From positions 1 to 5,310 of the forward strand of contig JBJHBY010000232.1 of the NCBI GenBank assembly GCA_050485745.1: 5,310 bases of DNA, written 5' to 3'. Position 1 is the stretch's first letter, and the number at the start of each line of letters is the position of its first letter. Made by a program: the position numbers and the translations under genes. The notes under the pieces are model-generated. The model saw only the letters and a program-made list of their open reading frames with translations. It had not been told where the DNA came from and searched no databases. Shown here piece after piece: positions 1-5,310 of this stretch. This stretch comes from JBJHBY01 sp050485745. GTDB taxonomy: Bacteria; Pseudomonadota; Gammaproteobacteria; Pseudomonadales; CAMLJR01.

Positions 1-204
1 GAGCAGCACACCCGCCAGCCCAAGGGTGTGGTCACGGTGCGCTTCGACCCGGAAACCGGCGTGCGGGCCCGCCCGGGGCAGGCCAACACCCTGTTCGAAT
101 GGTTCCGTGAGGACAACCTGCCCCCCGAGGCCAGTGCAGATTCGGGGGAGGCGCAGGACCCGTACAATGGCGGCTCTCGCCTGGACGAAGCCGACATCTT
201 CTGA
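1..204 (+). CDS. mrcA: Penicillin-binding protein 1A, C-terminal end (partial)
   Basis: Frame 1 is open from the first base to a TGA at 202-204, giving the last 67 residues of a protein that begins outside the window. The readable segment VTVRFDPETGVRARPGQ followed by FEWFREDNLP is typical of the extreme C-terminus of class A penicillin-binding protein 1A, after the transpeptidase domain. There the family has a 'G-x-V-x-V-R-I/F-D-P-x-T-G' strand and a charged, poorly conserved tail. PBP1A is a bifunctional inner-membrane enzyme that polymerises and cross-links peptidoglycan in the periplasm. No catalytic residue lies in this fragment, so the call rests on the tail motif alone. The gene converges on radA with only 38 bp between the two stop codons, and I see no clear hairpin terminator in that gap. 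Confidence 0.8.
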   Translation, partial: EQHTRQPKGVVTVRFDPETGVRARPGQANTLFEWFREDNLPPEASADSGEAQDPYNGGSRLDEADIF

Positions 205-242
205 GAGCCTGTCTACGATCTGCTGCGCGTCGGGCGGCACGA

Positions 243-1604
243 TTACAACGCCTCCAGCGCCTCCGCCAGCCGGGTCACACCAACCACCTCCATACCCGGC
301 GGCGGCTGGCGGGGCACATTGGCCCTGGGCACGATGGCGCGGCGAAAACCGTGCTTGGCGGCCTCGACCAGACGCTCCTGGCCGCTGGGCACGGGGCGGA
401 TCTCACCCGCCAGGCCTACCTCACCGAAGACCACCAGCTCCTGGGGCAGGGTCTGGTCGCGAAAACTGGAGACAATCGCCAGCAGTAATGCCAGGTCGGC
501 ACTGGTTTCCAGTACCTTGACCCCGCCGACGACATTGACGAAGACGTCCTGATCCCCCACCTGCAGCCCGCCGTGCCGGTGCAGCACCGCCAGCAACATA
601 CCCAGCCGGTTCTGTTCGAGGCCAACCGCCAGGCGCCGCGGGTGGCCGAGGCCGGAGTCATCCACCAGTGCCTGAATCTCCACCAGCAACGGTCGCGTGC
701 CTTCCCATACCACCATCACCACACTGCCCGGGGCCGGCTCGGCCGCCCGGGACAGGAAGATCGCCGAAGGGTTGCGTACTTCGCGCAGCCCCTGCTCGGT
801 CATCGCGAAGACCCCCAGCTCATTAACCGCGCCGAAGCGATTCTTGTGGCTGCGCAGGGTGCGCAGGCGACTGTCACTGGACCCCTCCAGCAGCAGCGAA
901 CAGTCGATCATGTGCTCCAGTACCTTGGGGCCGGCCAGGCTGCCGTCCTTGGTGACATGGCCGACCAGGATCAGGATGGTGCCAGTGCGCTTGGCAAAGC
1001 GGGTCAGCTCCGCGGCACACTCACGCACCTGCGATACGGAACCCGGTGCCGCGCTCAATGCATCGCTGTGTACGACCTGAATGGAATCCACCACGAGGAT
1101 GCGCGGCTGCAGACGCGCCGCCTCGGCAATAATGAGTTCCACCTGGGTTTCGGCCAGCAGCTGCAGGGCATCCTCGGGCAGCTGCAAGCGCCGCGCACGC
1201 ATCGCGACCTGGTCGAGGGATTCCTCGCCGGTGACATACAGTGCTGGCACCCGCGCGGCCAGCGCGCACAGGGTCTGCAGCAACAGGGTGCTCTTGCCGG
1301 CACCCGGCTGACCGCCAATGAGGACGGCGGAACCCGCCACCAGGCCACCGCCGAGGACGCGATCAAACTCCGCCATGCCCGTGCCAATCCGCGGCGTCTC
1401 GGTGCTGGCGATATCTGCCAGGCGCTGCACGCCACTGCCGGTGGCACCGGCATAGCCCCGGTCACGGCGCGCGGCTGCTGTGGCGGCGGGTACGCGGAAT
1501 TCAGTGAGGGTGTTCCAGGCGCCGCATTCGCCGCACTGACCCTGCCACTTGCCCGACTCCGCGCCACAGTCGCTGCACACCCAGGCGGTCTTCGTCTTTG
1601 CCAT
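243..1604 (-). CDS. radA: DNA repair/recombination protein RadA (Sms)
   Basis: This 453-residue protein is close to the usual RadA length of about 455-460. In order it has a four-cysteine zinc finger (C10, C13, C24, C27), the RecA-like ATPase core with Walker A GGQPGAGKST (97-106), a Walker B strand ILVVDS ending at D173/S174, and the RadA signature KNRFG (254-258). The C-terminal part, from about residue 270, is a Lon-protease-like (S16) domain without an evident catalytic Ser-Lys pair, as is normal for RadA. RadA is a cytoplasmic DnaB-type branch-migration motor that processes recombination intermediates. The frame stays open far upstream of residue 1, but the start at 1604 (MAKTKTAWVC) is chosen because RadA proteins begin just ahead of the zinc finger and a weak purine-rich site (GGGAACGGA) precedes it. 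It is transcribed divergently from the DnaT-like gene and convergently with mrcA. Confidence 0.96.
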   Translation of the reverse strand: MAKTKTAWVCSDCGAESGKWQGQCGECGAWNTLTEFRVPAATAAARRDRGYAGATGSGVQRLADIASTETPRIGTGMAEFDRVLGGGLVAGSAVLIGGQPGAGKSTLLLQTLCALAARVPALYVTGEESLDQVAMRARRLQLPEDALQLLAETQVELIIAEAARLQPRILVVDSIQVVHSDALSAAPGSVSQVRECAAELTRFAKRTGTILILVGHVTKDGSLAGPKVLEHMIDCSLLLEGSSDSRLRTLRSHKNRFGAVNELGVFAMTEQGLREVRNPSAIFLSRAAEPAPGSVVMVVWEGTRPLLVEIQALVDDSGLGHPRRLAVGLEQNRLGMLLAVLHRHGGLQVGDQDVFVNVVGGVKVLETSADLALLLAIVSSFRDQTLPQELVVFGEVGLAGEIRPVPSGQERLVEAAKHGFRRAIVPRANVPRQPPPGMEVVGVTRLAEALEAL

Positions 1605-1653
1605 CGATCCGTTCCCGACATCATTGCGCTGGCCTGCCCCGGCGCGGCCCGAC

Positions 1654-1659
1654 ATCCTA
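1654..1659 (-). promoter_or_regulatory. Candidate -10 element for radA
   Basis: On the minus strand the sequence TGATAGGATG contains TAGGAT, a 4-of-6 match to the sigma-70 -10 box, about 50 bases ahead of the radA ATG. No good -35 hexamer sits 16-18 bases further upstream, so this is a weak call made mainly on position in the divergent intergenic region. Confidence 0.25.
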
Positions 1660-1683
1660 TCAGAGGGGGCCTGGCACGACACT

Positions 1684-1703
1684 GGCTGCCCGCAGGGGCA
1701 GCC
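1684..1703. repeat. Perfect 8-bp inverted repeat with a 4-base loop between radA and the DnaT-like gene
   Basis: GGCTGCCC (1684-1691) and GGGCAGCC (1696-1703) are exact reverse complements separated by GCAG. The dyad lies in the 142-bp divergent intergenic region, ends two bases before the TACAAT candidate -10 box, and covers where a -35 box for that promoter would fall. It could be an operator for a dimeric regulator. It could also be a hairpin in a leader transcript read from further upstream on either strand. No T-run follows on either strand, so it does not look like an intrinsic terminator. Confidence 0.5.
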
Positions 1704-1705
1704 CG

Positions 1706-1711
1706 TACAAT
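1706..1711 (+). promoter_or_regulatory. Candidate -10 element for the DnaT-like/lambda P-like gene pair
   Basis: TACAAT is a 5-of-6 match to the sigma-70 -10 consensus, 35 bases ahead of the ATG at 1747. The hexamer at 17-base spacing (1683-1688, TGGCTG) is a poor -35 match and lies within the inverted repeat. A second ACAATG follows 8 bases later (1715-1720). The same string, gTACAATGcc, recurs ahead of ubiE, which gives some support to its being a promoter element. Confidence 0.4.
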
Positions 1712-1746
1712 GCCACAATGATACCGACGAATGATGCAGCGGCAGC

Positions 1747-2820
1747 ATGTCATCCCTGATTCCAGAGCGCCCACTGGTTTTCTCCGCCACCCTCGCCGCC
1801 ACTATCGGCCTGGAGGAGGCCATTCTGCTGCATCTGCTCAACGACCTGCGCGACCTGCGCGCCGGCGAGACACGGGATACCTGGCAACAGGTCGACCTGG
1901 CGCAATTACAGCAGTGGCTGCCCTTCTGGCAGGTCGAGGATATCCGCCGTATCGCGCTGAACCTGCGCGAAAAGGGCGTACTGCAGCTCGACGGGCCTCC
2001 ACCCGGAGCACAGACACCGCTGCGCTTCAGTCTCGACAGCAGTGCCCGGAGCGGCCCGCGTCGCGCCGCCGGTCCGGCGCGCACACTGTCCGCCCTGTGG
2101 CGCCCGGACGAGGACCTGTTGCAGCTGCTGGCACTGAACCACGGCATCCCGCGGGACTTTGCCATGGCCGAAATCGAGCCCTTCGTGTTGTACTGGCGCG
2201 ACCGCGGCGAAGCCACCCATGCCTGGGCCAGCCGCTTCCGCCAGCACGTACTGCGGCGCTGGCGCGAGGAACAGTCACGCCAGGCTTCCCGCGACCAGGC
2301 CAGCGCCATCGGCGATGACTGGGCACCCAGCGAGGACGCCCTGCTGATCCTGCAGCGAGCGGGTATCGATCGCAATTTCATCGAGGATGCGGTGGCCGAG
2401 TTCGTGCTGTACTGGCGCGAGCGCGGCGCCGCCAGCAGCACCTGGAACTCCAAATTCATCGCCCACATCCGGCGCCAGTGGGCGCGACTCAGCGCCAGCC
2501 TGGAACACGATCGCGACCCGGCGCCGATCAGCAGCCACTGGCAGCCCAGCGAGGATGTGTTCGATATCCTGCGCATGGCCAACATCGATCTCGACTTCGC
2601 CCGCGAACTGGTGCCGGAGTTCGTGCTGTTCTGGCAGGATGCGGGTACACCGATGCGCTCCTGGAACAGCAAGTTCCTGCAACACGTCAAATACCAGTGG
2701 GCCGTGCGCCACCAGATGGGGACCCGATATGGCGGATCAAAAGCAAGCAGTGCCGGCGACTCCCCCTTCGAGCGCCTCACCGACCGCAGCTGGGCAAGCG
2801 GACTGGTCGAAGGACTCTAG
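1747..2820 (+). CDS. DnaT-like ssDNA-binding protein with three tandem repeats; possible DopC/lambda O-type replication factor
   Basis: This 357-residue protein has an N-terminal region (about 20-96) that reads like a winged helix: a helix IGLEEAILLHLLNDL, then a 'V-D-L-A-x-L-x-x-W-L-P-F-W' helix and an 'I-A-L-N-L-R-E-K-G-V-L' helix-strand. Three copies of a DnaT-type C-terminal domain follow at about 118-172, 192-245 and 265-318. Each runs W-x-P-x-E-D, hydrophobic helix, E-F-V-L-x-W, W-N-S-K-F, H and W. In the DnaT family this domain binds ssDNA and helps primosome assembly and DnaB loading. The start at 1747 is the first in the frame, since an in-frame TGA lies 15 bases upstream; its ribosome binding site is weak. 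A lambda P-like gene overlaps its 3' end by 92 bp, suggesting joint action. Domain family is well supported. A role with the next gene in helicase loading is inferred, and I am not certain enough to assign dopC. Confidence 0.85.
   Translation: MSSLIPERPLVFSATLAATIGLEEAILLHLLNDLRDLRAGETRDTWQQVDLAQLQQWLPFWQVEDIRRIALNLREKGVLQLDGPPPGAQTPLRFSLDSSARSGPRRAAGPARTLSALWRPDEDLLQLLALNHGIPRDFAMAEIEPFVLYWRDRGEATHAWASRFRQHVLRRWREEQSRQASRDQASAIGDDWAPSEDALLILQRAGIDRNFIEDAVAEFVLYWRERGAASSTWNSKFIAHIRRQWARLSASLEHDRDPAPISSHWQPSEDVFDILRMANIDLDFARELVPEFVLFWQDAGTPMRSWNSKFLQHVKYQWAVRHQMGTRYGGSKASSAGDSPFERLTDRSWASGLVEGL
2098..2700 (+). repeat. Three tandem DnaT-like domain repeats within the coding sequence
   Basis: At protein level the units start at W118, W192 and W265 (DNA 2098, 2320, 2539) and end at W172, W245 and W318, a period of 73-74 residues. 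Units 2 and 3 are closest, sharing W-x-P-S-E-D, the E-F-V-L strand and the exact W-N-S-K-F motif. Unit 1 is diverged: it has PFVLYW in place of EFVLYW and WASRF in place of WNSKF. The units are joined by charged or polar linkers of about 20 residues. This indicates internal domain duplication rather than a DNA-level satellite. Confidence 0.85.
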
Positions 2821-3391
2821 GGGGCCCACGGCGGCACACGTCGACGCCATCAACGAGCTGTTCGTGCAGCTGGAGCTGGCCTATCACAACCAGTTCCACC
2901 GGGCCTTTCCGGATCGCCGCCAGCTGGACATGGCCAAGCAGCTGTGGCTTTACAGCCTTGCCGACCTGCCGCCGCAACGCATTCGCGCCGGCGCGCGGCG
3001 CGCCATCCGCGACTCGGAATTCGTGCCCAACCTCGCCGCGATGCGTCGCTTCTGCAACCCCGGCACCGCGGAACTCGGCCTGCCCGACGTCTACAGCGCC
3101 TACATCGAGGCCTGCCGCGCACCCAGCCCGAAAGCCAGCGCGAGCTGGAGCCATCCCATCGTCTTTCACGCCGGCAAGGCTTCCGACTGGTTCCTGCTGG
3201 CCACGGCACCGGAGCGCGAGGCCCTGCCCGTGTTCCGCCGCAATTACGACATCCTGGTACAGCGTCTGCTCGACGGCGAGGATCTCGACCCGCCGGTGCC
3301 GGAGGCTCTTCCCGAGCGCGTGTCCCGTCCCGTGTCCCGCGAGGAGGGGCAGCGTCGCCTGCACACACTGCGTGAGACGCTGGGCATCTGA
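2729..3391 (+). CDS. Lambda P-like replication protein (putative DnaB helicase loader, DopE-like)
   Basis: The product is 220 residues, close in size to phage lambda P (about 233). After a low-complexity Ala/Ser/Pro-rich tail (1-36) comes INELFVQLELAYHNQFHRAF (41-60), then a helix with LDMAKQLW (66-73). Next is a 'P-x-R-I-R-x-G-x-R-R-A-I-R-D-S-E-F-V-P' segment (82-100), ending near F108-C109. The later block HPIVFHAGKASDWFLL (142-157) with a 'F-R-R-N-Y' helix is also typical of phage replication protein P. Lambda P binds the replicative helicase DnaB and delivers it to the origin. The start at 2729 has a good ribosome binding site, GGGGA six bases upstream, inside the preceding gene. An in-frame GTG at 2750 is a less likely alternative. 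There are no nucleotide-binding motifs, unlike the AAA+ loader DnaC. The family call is good; a chromosomal helicase-loading role is inferred. Confidence 0.82.
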   Translation: MADQKQAVPATPPSSASPTAAGQADWSKDSRGPTAAHVDAINELFVQLELAYHNQFHRAFPDRRQLDMAKQLWLYSLADLPPQRIRAGARRAIRDSEFVPNLAAMRRFCNPGTAELGLPDVYSAYIEACRAPSPKASASWSHPIVFHAGKASDWFLLATAPEREALPVFRRNYDILVQRLLDGEDLDPPVPEALPERVSRPVSREEGQRRLHTLRETLGI

Positions 3392-3404
3392 CCGGAGCCG
3401 CCAG

Positions 3405-3410
3405 TACAAT
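3405..3410 (+). promoter_or_regulatory. Candidate -10 element for the ubiEJB operon
   Basis: TACAAT lies 36 bases ahead of the ubiE ATG in the 55-bp gap after the lambda P-like gene. It matches the sigma-70 -10 box at 5 of 6 positions and sits in the same gTACAATGcc context as the motif ahead of the DnaT-like gene. No convincing -35 hexamer is visible at normal spacing; a CTGACC at 3388-3393 is too close. I see no terminator in the gap, so read-through from the upstream pair is also possible. Confidence 0.35.
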
Positions 3411-3446
3411 GCCCCTCCGCACCGCAACGCCGTGAACGAGGACGTC

Positions 3447-4196
3447 ATGCCCGACGAGCGCACTACGCACTTTGGCTACCGCCAGGTTCCCGTCCAGGAC
3501 AAGGCCTCGATGGTGGCCGGGGTGTTCCGCTCCGTGGCAGATCGCTACGACCTGATGAACGACCTCATGTCGGCGGGCATTCACCGCGTGTGGAAGCGCT
3601 TTGCCATCGAGCTCTCCGGGGTGCGGCCGGGGCATCGCGTGCTCGACATCGCTGGCGGCACGGGTGATCTCAGTGCCCATTTCAGCCGCCTGGTCGGCGC
3701 CAGTGGCCAGGTGATCCTGGCGGATATCAACGAGTCCATGCTCCGTGTCGGGCGCGATCGCCTGCTCGACCGCGGCATCGCCGGCAATCTGTCCGTGGTG
3801 CAGGCCGATGCCCAGTGCCTGCCGTTCCCCGACAACCATTTCGACTGCATCAGCATTGCCTTTGGCCTGCGCAATGTCACCGACCAGCATGCCGCCCTGG
3901 CCAGCATGCTGCGTGTGCTCAAGCCAGGTGGGCGCTGCCTGGTGCTGGAGTTTTCAAAACCGGTCTCGCCCCTGCTGGGCAAGCTCTACGACACCTATTC
4001 ATTCAATGTTCTGCCCAGCCTCGGGCGCCTGGTGGCCAACGACGCCGACAGCTACCGCTATCTGGCGGAGAGCATTCGTATGCATCCGGACCAGGACACG
4101 CTGCAGGGCATGATGGAGGCCGCGGGCTTCGAGCTCTGCCGTTACCACAACCTGACCGGCGGCATCGTGGCCCTGCACCGGGGCGTCAAGCCGTGA
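3447..4196 (+). CDS. ubiE: Ubiquinone/menaquinone C-methyltransferase UbiE
   Basis: The 249-residue protein (E. coli UbiE has 251) is a class I SAM-dependent methyltransferase. It carries both family signatures exactly: YDLMNDLMSAGIHRVW (34-49) and RVLKPGGRCLVLEFS (156-170). The SAM-binding glycine loop is LDIAGGTGD (66-74), with D93 at the end of strand 2 and D121 in the adenine-contacting segment. UbiE adds the C2 methyl group of the benzoquinol ring in ubiquinone synthesis and also methylates demethylmenaquinone in organisms that make it. ATG 3447 is preferred because GAGGA lies four bases upstream. An in-frame GTG at 3432 would add five residues but has no ribosome binding site. The stop overlaps the ubiJ start by 4 bp. 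Confidence 0.97.
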   Translation: MPDERTTHFGYRQVPVQDKASMVAGVFRSVADRYDLMNDLMSAGIHRVWKRFAIELSGVRPGHRVLDIAGGTGDLSAHFSRLVGASGQVILADINESMLRVGRDRLLDRGIAGNLSVVQADAQCLPFPDNHFDCISIAFGLRNVTDQHAALASMLRVLKPGGRCLVLEFSKPVSPLLGKLYDTYSFNVLPSLGRLVANDADSYRYLAESIRMHPDQDTLQGMMEAAGFELCRYHNLTGGIVALHRGVKP

Positions 4197-4828
4197 TCGA
4201 TGCGGCGCGACGCCTGGCCTGCACCGCCCTGGAAGCCGCGCTCAACCGGCTCCTGCAACTGGACCCCGCCGCCGCGGCCCACCTGGCGGACATCGAGGGC
4301 GATACCCTGCACTTGCACTGCACGTCACCCGACGCGAGCCTGTTCATCCGCGCGCAGCGCGGTCGCCTGTACCTGAGCCCCGGTCACGAGGGCCCGGTCA
4401 CCACACGTCTGAGCGGCCCGGGGCGCGACTTCATCGCCCTGCTCGGCGCCGCCGATCCCGCCGGCGTGCTGATCAACAGCGAACTGCAGCTGAGCGGTGA
4501 CAGTGCACCCCTGATGAACCTGCAAGCGCTGCTGGCCAGCCTGGAGCCCGACTGGGAGGTTCCCCTGGCCGCGATTTTCGGCGATGTCGGTGCCCACGCC
4601 ATCGGCCGCGGCCTGCGCCAGGGGCACCGGCAGATGCGGGAGAGCGTGTCTGGCTGGATGCGCCAGAGCGGCGATTTCCTGCGTTACGAAAGCGGCTGGA
4701 CTCCGGCCAACGAAGAACTCGCCAGCTTCGCCGATGAGGTGGACGCGCTGGCTCTGCGCAGCGAACGCCTGGCCGCAAGCCTGGCCGCGCTGCGGCGCCG
4801 CGCGGACGGCACGGGGAGCCAGTCCTGA
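4193..4828 (+). CDS. ubiJ: Ubiquinone biosynthesis accessory factor UbiJ (SCP2 domain)
   Basis: The 211-residue protein (E. coli UbiJ about 201) lies between ubiE and ubiB, the standard ubiJ position. The N-terminal part, about 8-110, fits the SCP2 sterol-carrier-like fold: helix ALEAALNRLLQLD, strands around LHLHC and GRLYLSP, and the LLGAADPAGVLINSELQLSG segment that matches the family's 'L-I-x-x-G-E-L-x-V-x-G-D' region. A C-terminal helix from about 160 has heptad-like Leu/Ala spacing and is probably a coiled coil. UbiJ binds polyprenyl lipid intermediates in the cytosolic Ubi complex and pairs with UbiK through the coiled coil. It starts at GTG 4193, overlapping the ubiE stop as GTGA, with GGGG nine bases upstream. 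A nearby ATG at 4200 is out of frame. Overall identity in this family is low, so the call relies on both position and fold pattern. Confidence 0.88.
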   Translation: MIDAARRLACTALEAALNRLLQLDPAAAAHLADIEGDTLHLHCTSPDASLFIRAQRGRLYLSPGHEGPVTTRLSGPGRDFIALLGAADPAGVLINSELQLSGDSAPLMNLQALLASLEPDWEVPLAAIFGDVGAHAIGRGLRQGHRQMRESVSGWMRQSGDFLRYESGWTPANEELASFADEVDALALRSERLAASLAALRRRADGTGSQS

Positions 4829-5310
4829 TGGCCCTGCTGCGCCTCGGGCGCATTCTGCGCGTCGCCCTGCGCTATCGCCTCGATACATTCACCGGCACAC
4901 CCCGTGGCCTGCGCCGCCTGTTGCCGACACCGCAGCAGCCCCGCGGCGAACGCCTGCGCCTGGCGCTGGAGGCCCTGGGTCCAATCTTCGTCAAGTTCGG
5001 GCAACTGTTGTCCACCCGGCGCGACCTGTTGCCCCCGGACATCGCCGACGAACTGGCCCTGTTGCAGGACCGGGTGCCACCATTTCCCGCGGAGCAGGCC
5101 CGTGCCCGTATCGAGGCCGCCCTCGGCGCACCGATCACCGAACTGTTCGCCGAATTCGAGGATACACCGCTGGCCTCGGCCTCCGTCGCCCAGGTCCACT
5201 GCGCGCGCCTGCACAGCGGTGACGCCGTCGTGGCGTCGGGCACCGGGGACGCCGGCTCGTTCGTCATGCCCGACACGGTCGACGGCATCGGCGCGGCCGT
5301 CGTCTGCACG
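4828..5310 (+). CDS. ubiB: Ubiquinone biosynthesis kinase-like protein UbiB, N-terminal part (partial, abnormal last 26 codons)
   Basis: The ATG shares one base with the ubiJ stop (TGATG) and has GGGGAG nine bases upstream. Residues 1-135 are clear UbiB (ADCK/ABC1 atypical kinase family): GERLRLALEALGP (40-52), the KxGQ motif VKFGQLLSTRRDLLPPDIAD (55-74), and the Ala-rich loop PLASASVAQVH (114-124) that replaces the kinase glycine-rich loop. UbiB is a membrane-anchored ATPase needed for ubiquinone synthesis, thought to extract lipid precursors for the Ubi complex; its C-terminal membrane helices would lie outside the window. After DAVV (132-135) the family continues with V/I-K-V-x-R-P, whose lysine binds ATP. 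Here the frame reads ASGTGDAGSFVMPDTVD and onward, with no lysine and no family resemblance in any frame to the window's end. The gene may therefore be broken or chimeric from about 5233. Confidence 0.85.
   Translation, partial: MALLRLGRILRVALRYRLDTFTGTPRGLRRLLPTPQQPRGERLRLALEALGPIFVKFGQLLSTRRDLLPPDIADELALLQDRVPPFPAEQARARIEAALGAPITELFAEFEDTPLASASVAQVHCARLHSGDAVVASGTGDAGSFVMPDTVDGIGAAVVCT

Noticed and set aside
205..242. Possible bidirectional terminator between the convergent mrcA and radA stops
   Set aside because: The 38 bases contain no convincing stem-loop and no T-run on either strand.
573..1721. A 382-codon open frame on the + strand across radA
   Set aside because: It is antisense to a clear full-length radA, rich in Gln/His/Arg/Gly, and resembles no family I know. 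It is a shadow of the radA frame.
1605..2780. A 392-codon open extension upstream of radA on the minus strand, which would make an 845-residue protein
   Set aside because: It lies antisense to the DnaT-like gene, has an Arg/Ser-rich composition typical of shadow frames in GC-rich DNA, and RadA proteins begin just before the zinc finger at 1604.
1747..3391. Prophage or prophage remnant suggested by the lambda P-like gene
   Set aside because: No integrase, attachment-site repeats, regulatory or structural phage genes are visible. The pair sits between housekeeping genes with similar base composition, so a domesticated chromosomal module is the better reading.
4200..4202. ATG near the ubiE stop as an alternative ubiJ start
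   Set aside because: It is out of frame with the UbiJ reading frame. GTG 4193, overlapping the ubiE stop and with GGGG upstream, is in frame.

Overview
The window is GC-rich, densely packed bacterial DNA. Gene content and order (an mrcA-type PBP1A, radA, then ubiE-ubiJ-ubiB) point to a gammaproteobacterial chromosome. The ubiE-ubiJ-ubiB block is the usual gammaproteobacterial ubiquinone arrangement. I see no tRNA, rRNA, CRISPR array, transposase or integrase.

Layout: (1) positions 1-204 hold the C-terminal end of a class A penicillin-binding protein on the + strand. (2) radA lies convergent to it on the - strand (243-1604), a full-length 453-residue RecA-like recombination protein. (3) A divergent intergenic region of 142 bp (1605-1746) carries candidate promoters and a perfect 8-bp inverted repeat. 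(4) Two overlapping + strand genes follow (1747-2820 and 2729-3391). The first encodes an N-terminal winged-helix-like region plus three tandem DnaT-like ssDNA-binding repeats. The second encodes a protein of the phage lambda P (helicase loader) type. (5) ubiE (3447-4196), ubiJ (4193-4828) and ubiB (from 4828, running off the window) form a translationally coupled ubiquinone biosynthesis operon.

The most interesting part is the gene pair in (4). It looks like a phage-type O/P replication module settled between housekeeping genes with no other phage genes around it. It fits the published proposal that some gammaproteobacteria use domesticated lambda O/P derivatives (named dopC and dopE) to load the replicative helicase DnaB. 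From sequence alone the family assignments are good, and the helicase-loading role is an inference.

A second oddity is at the right edge. UbiB matches its family well up to about residue 135, but the last 78 bases (5233-5310) keep an open frame while losing all resemblance to UbiB, including the invariant ATP-binding lysine. This may be a misassembly, contig-end artefact or real rearrangement.
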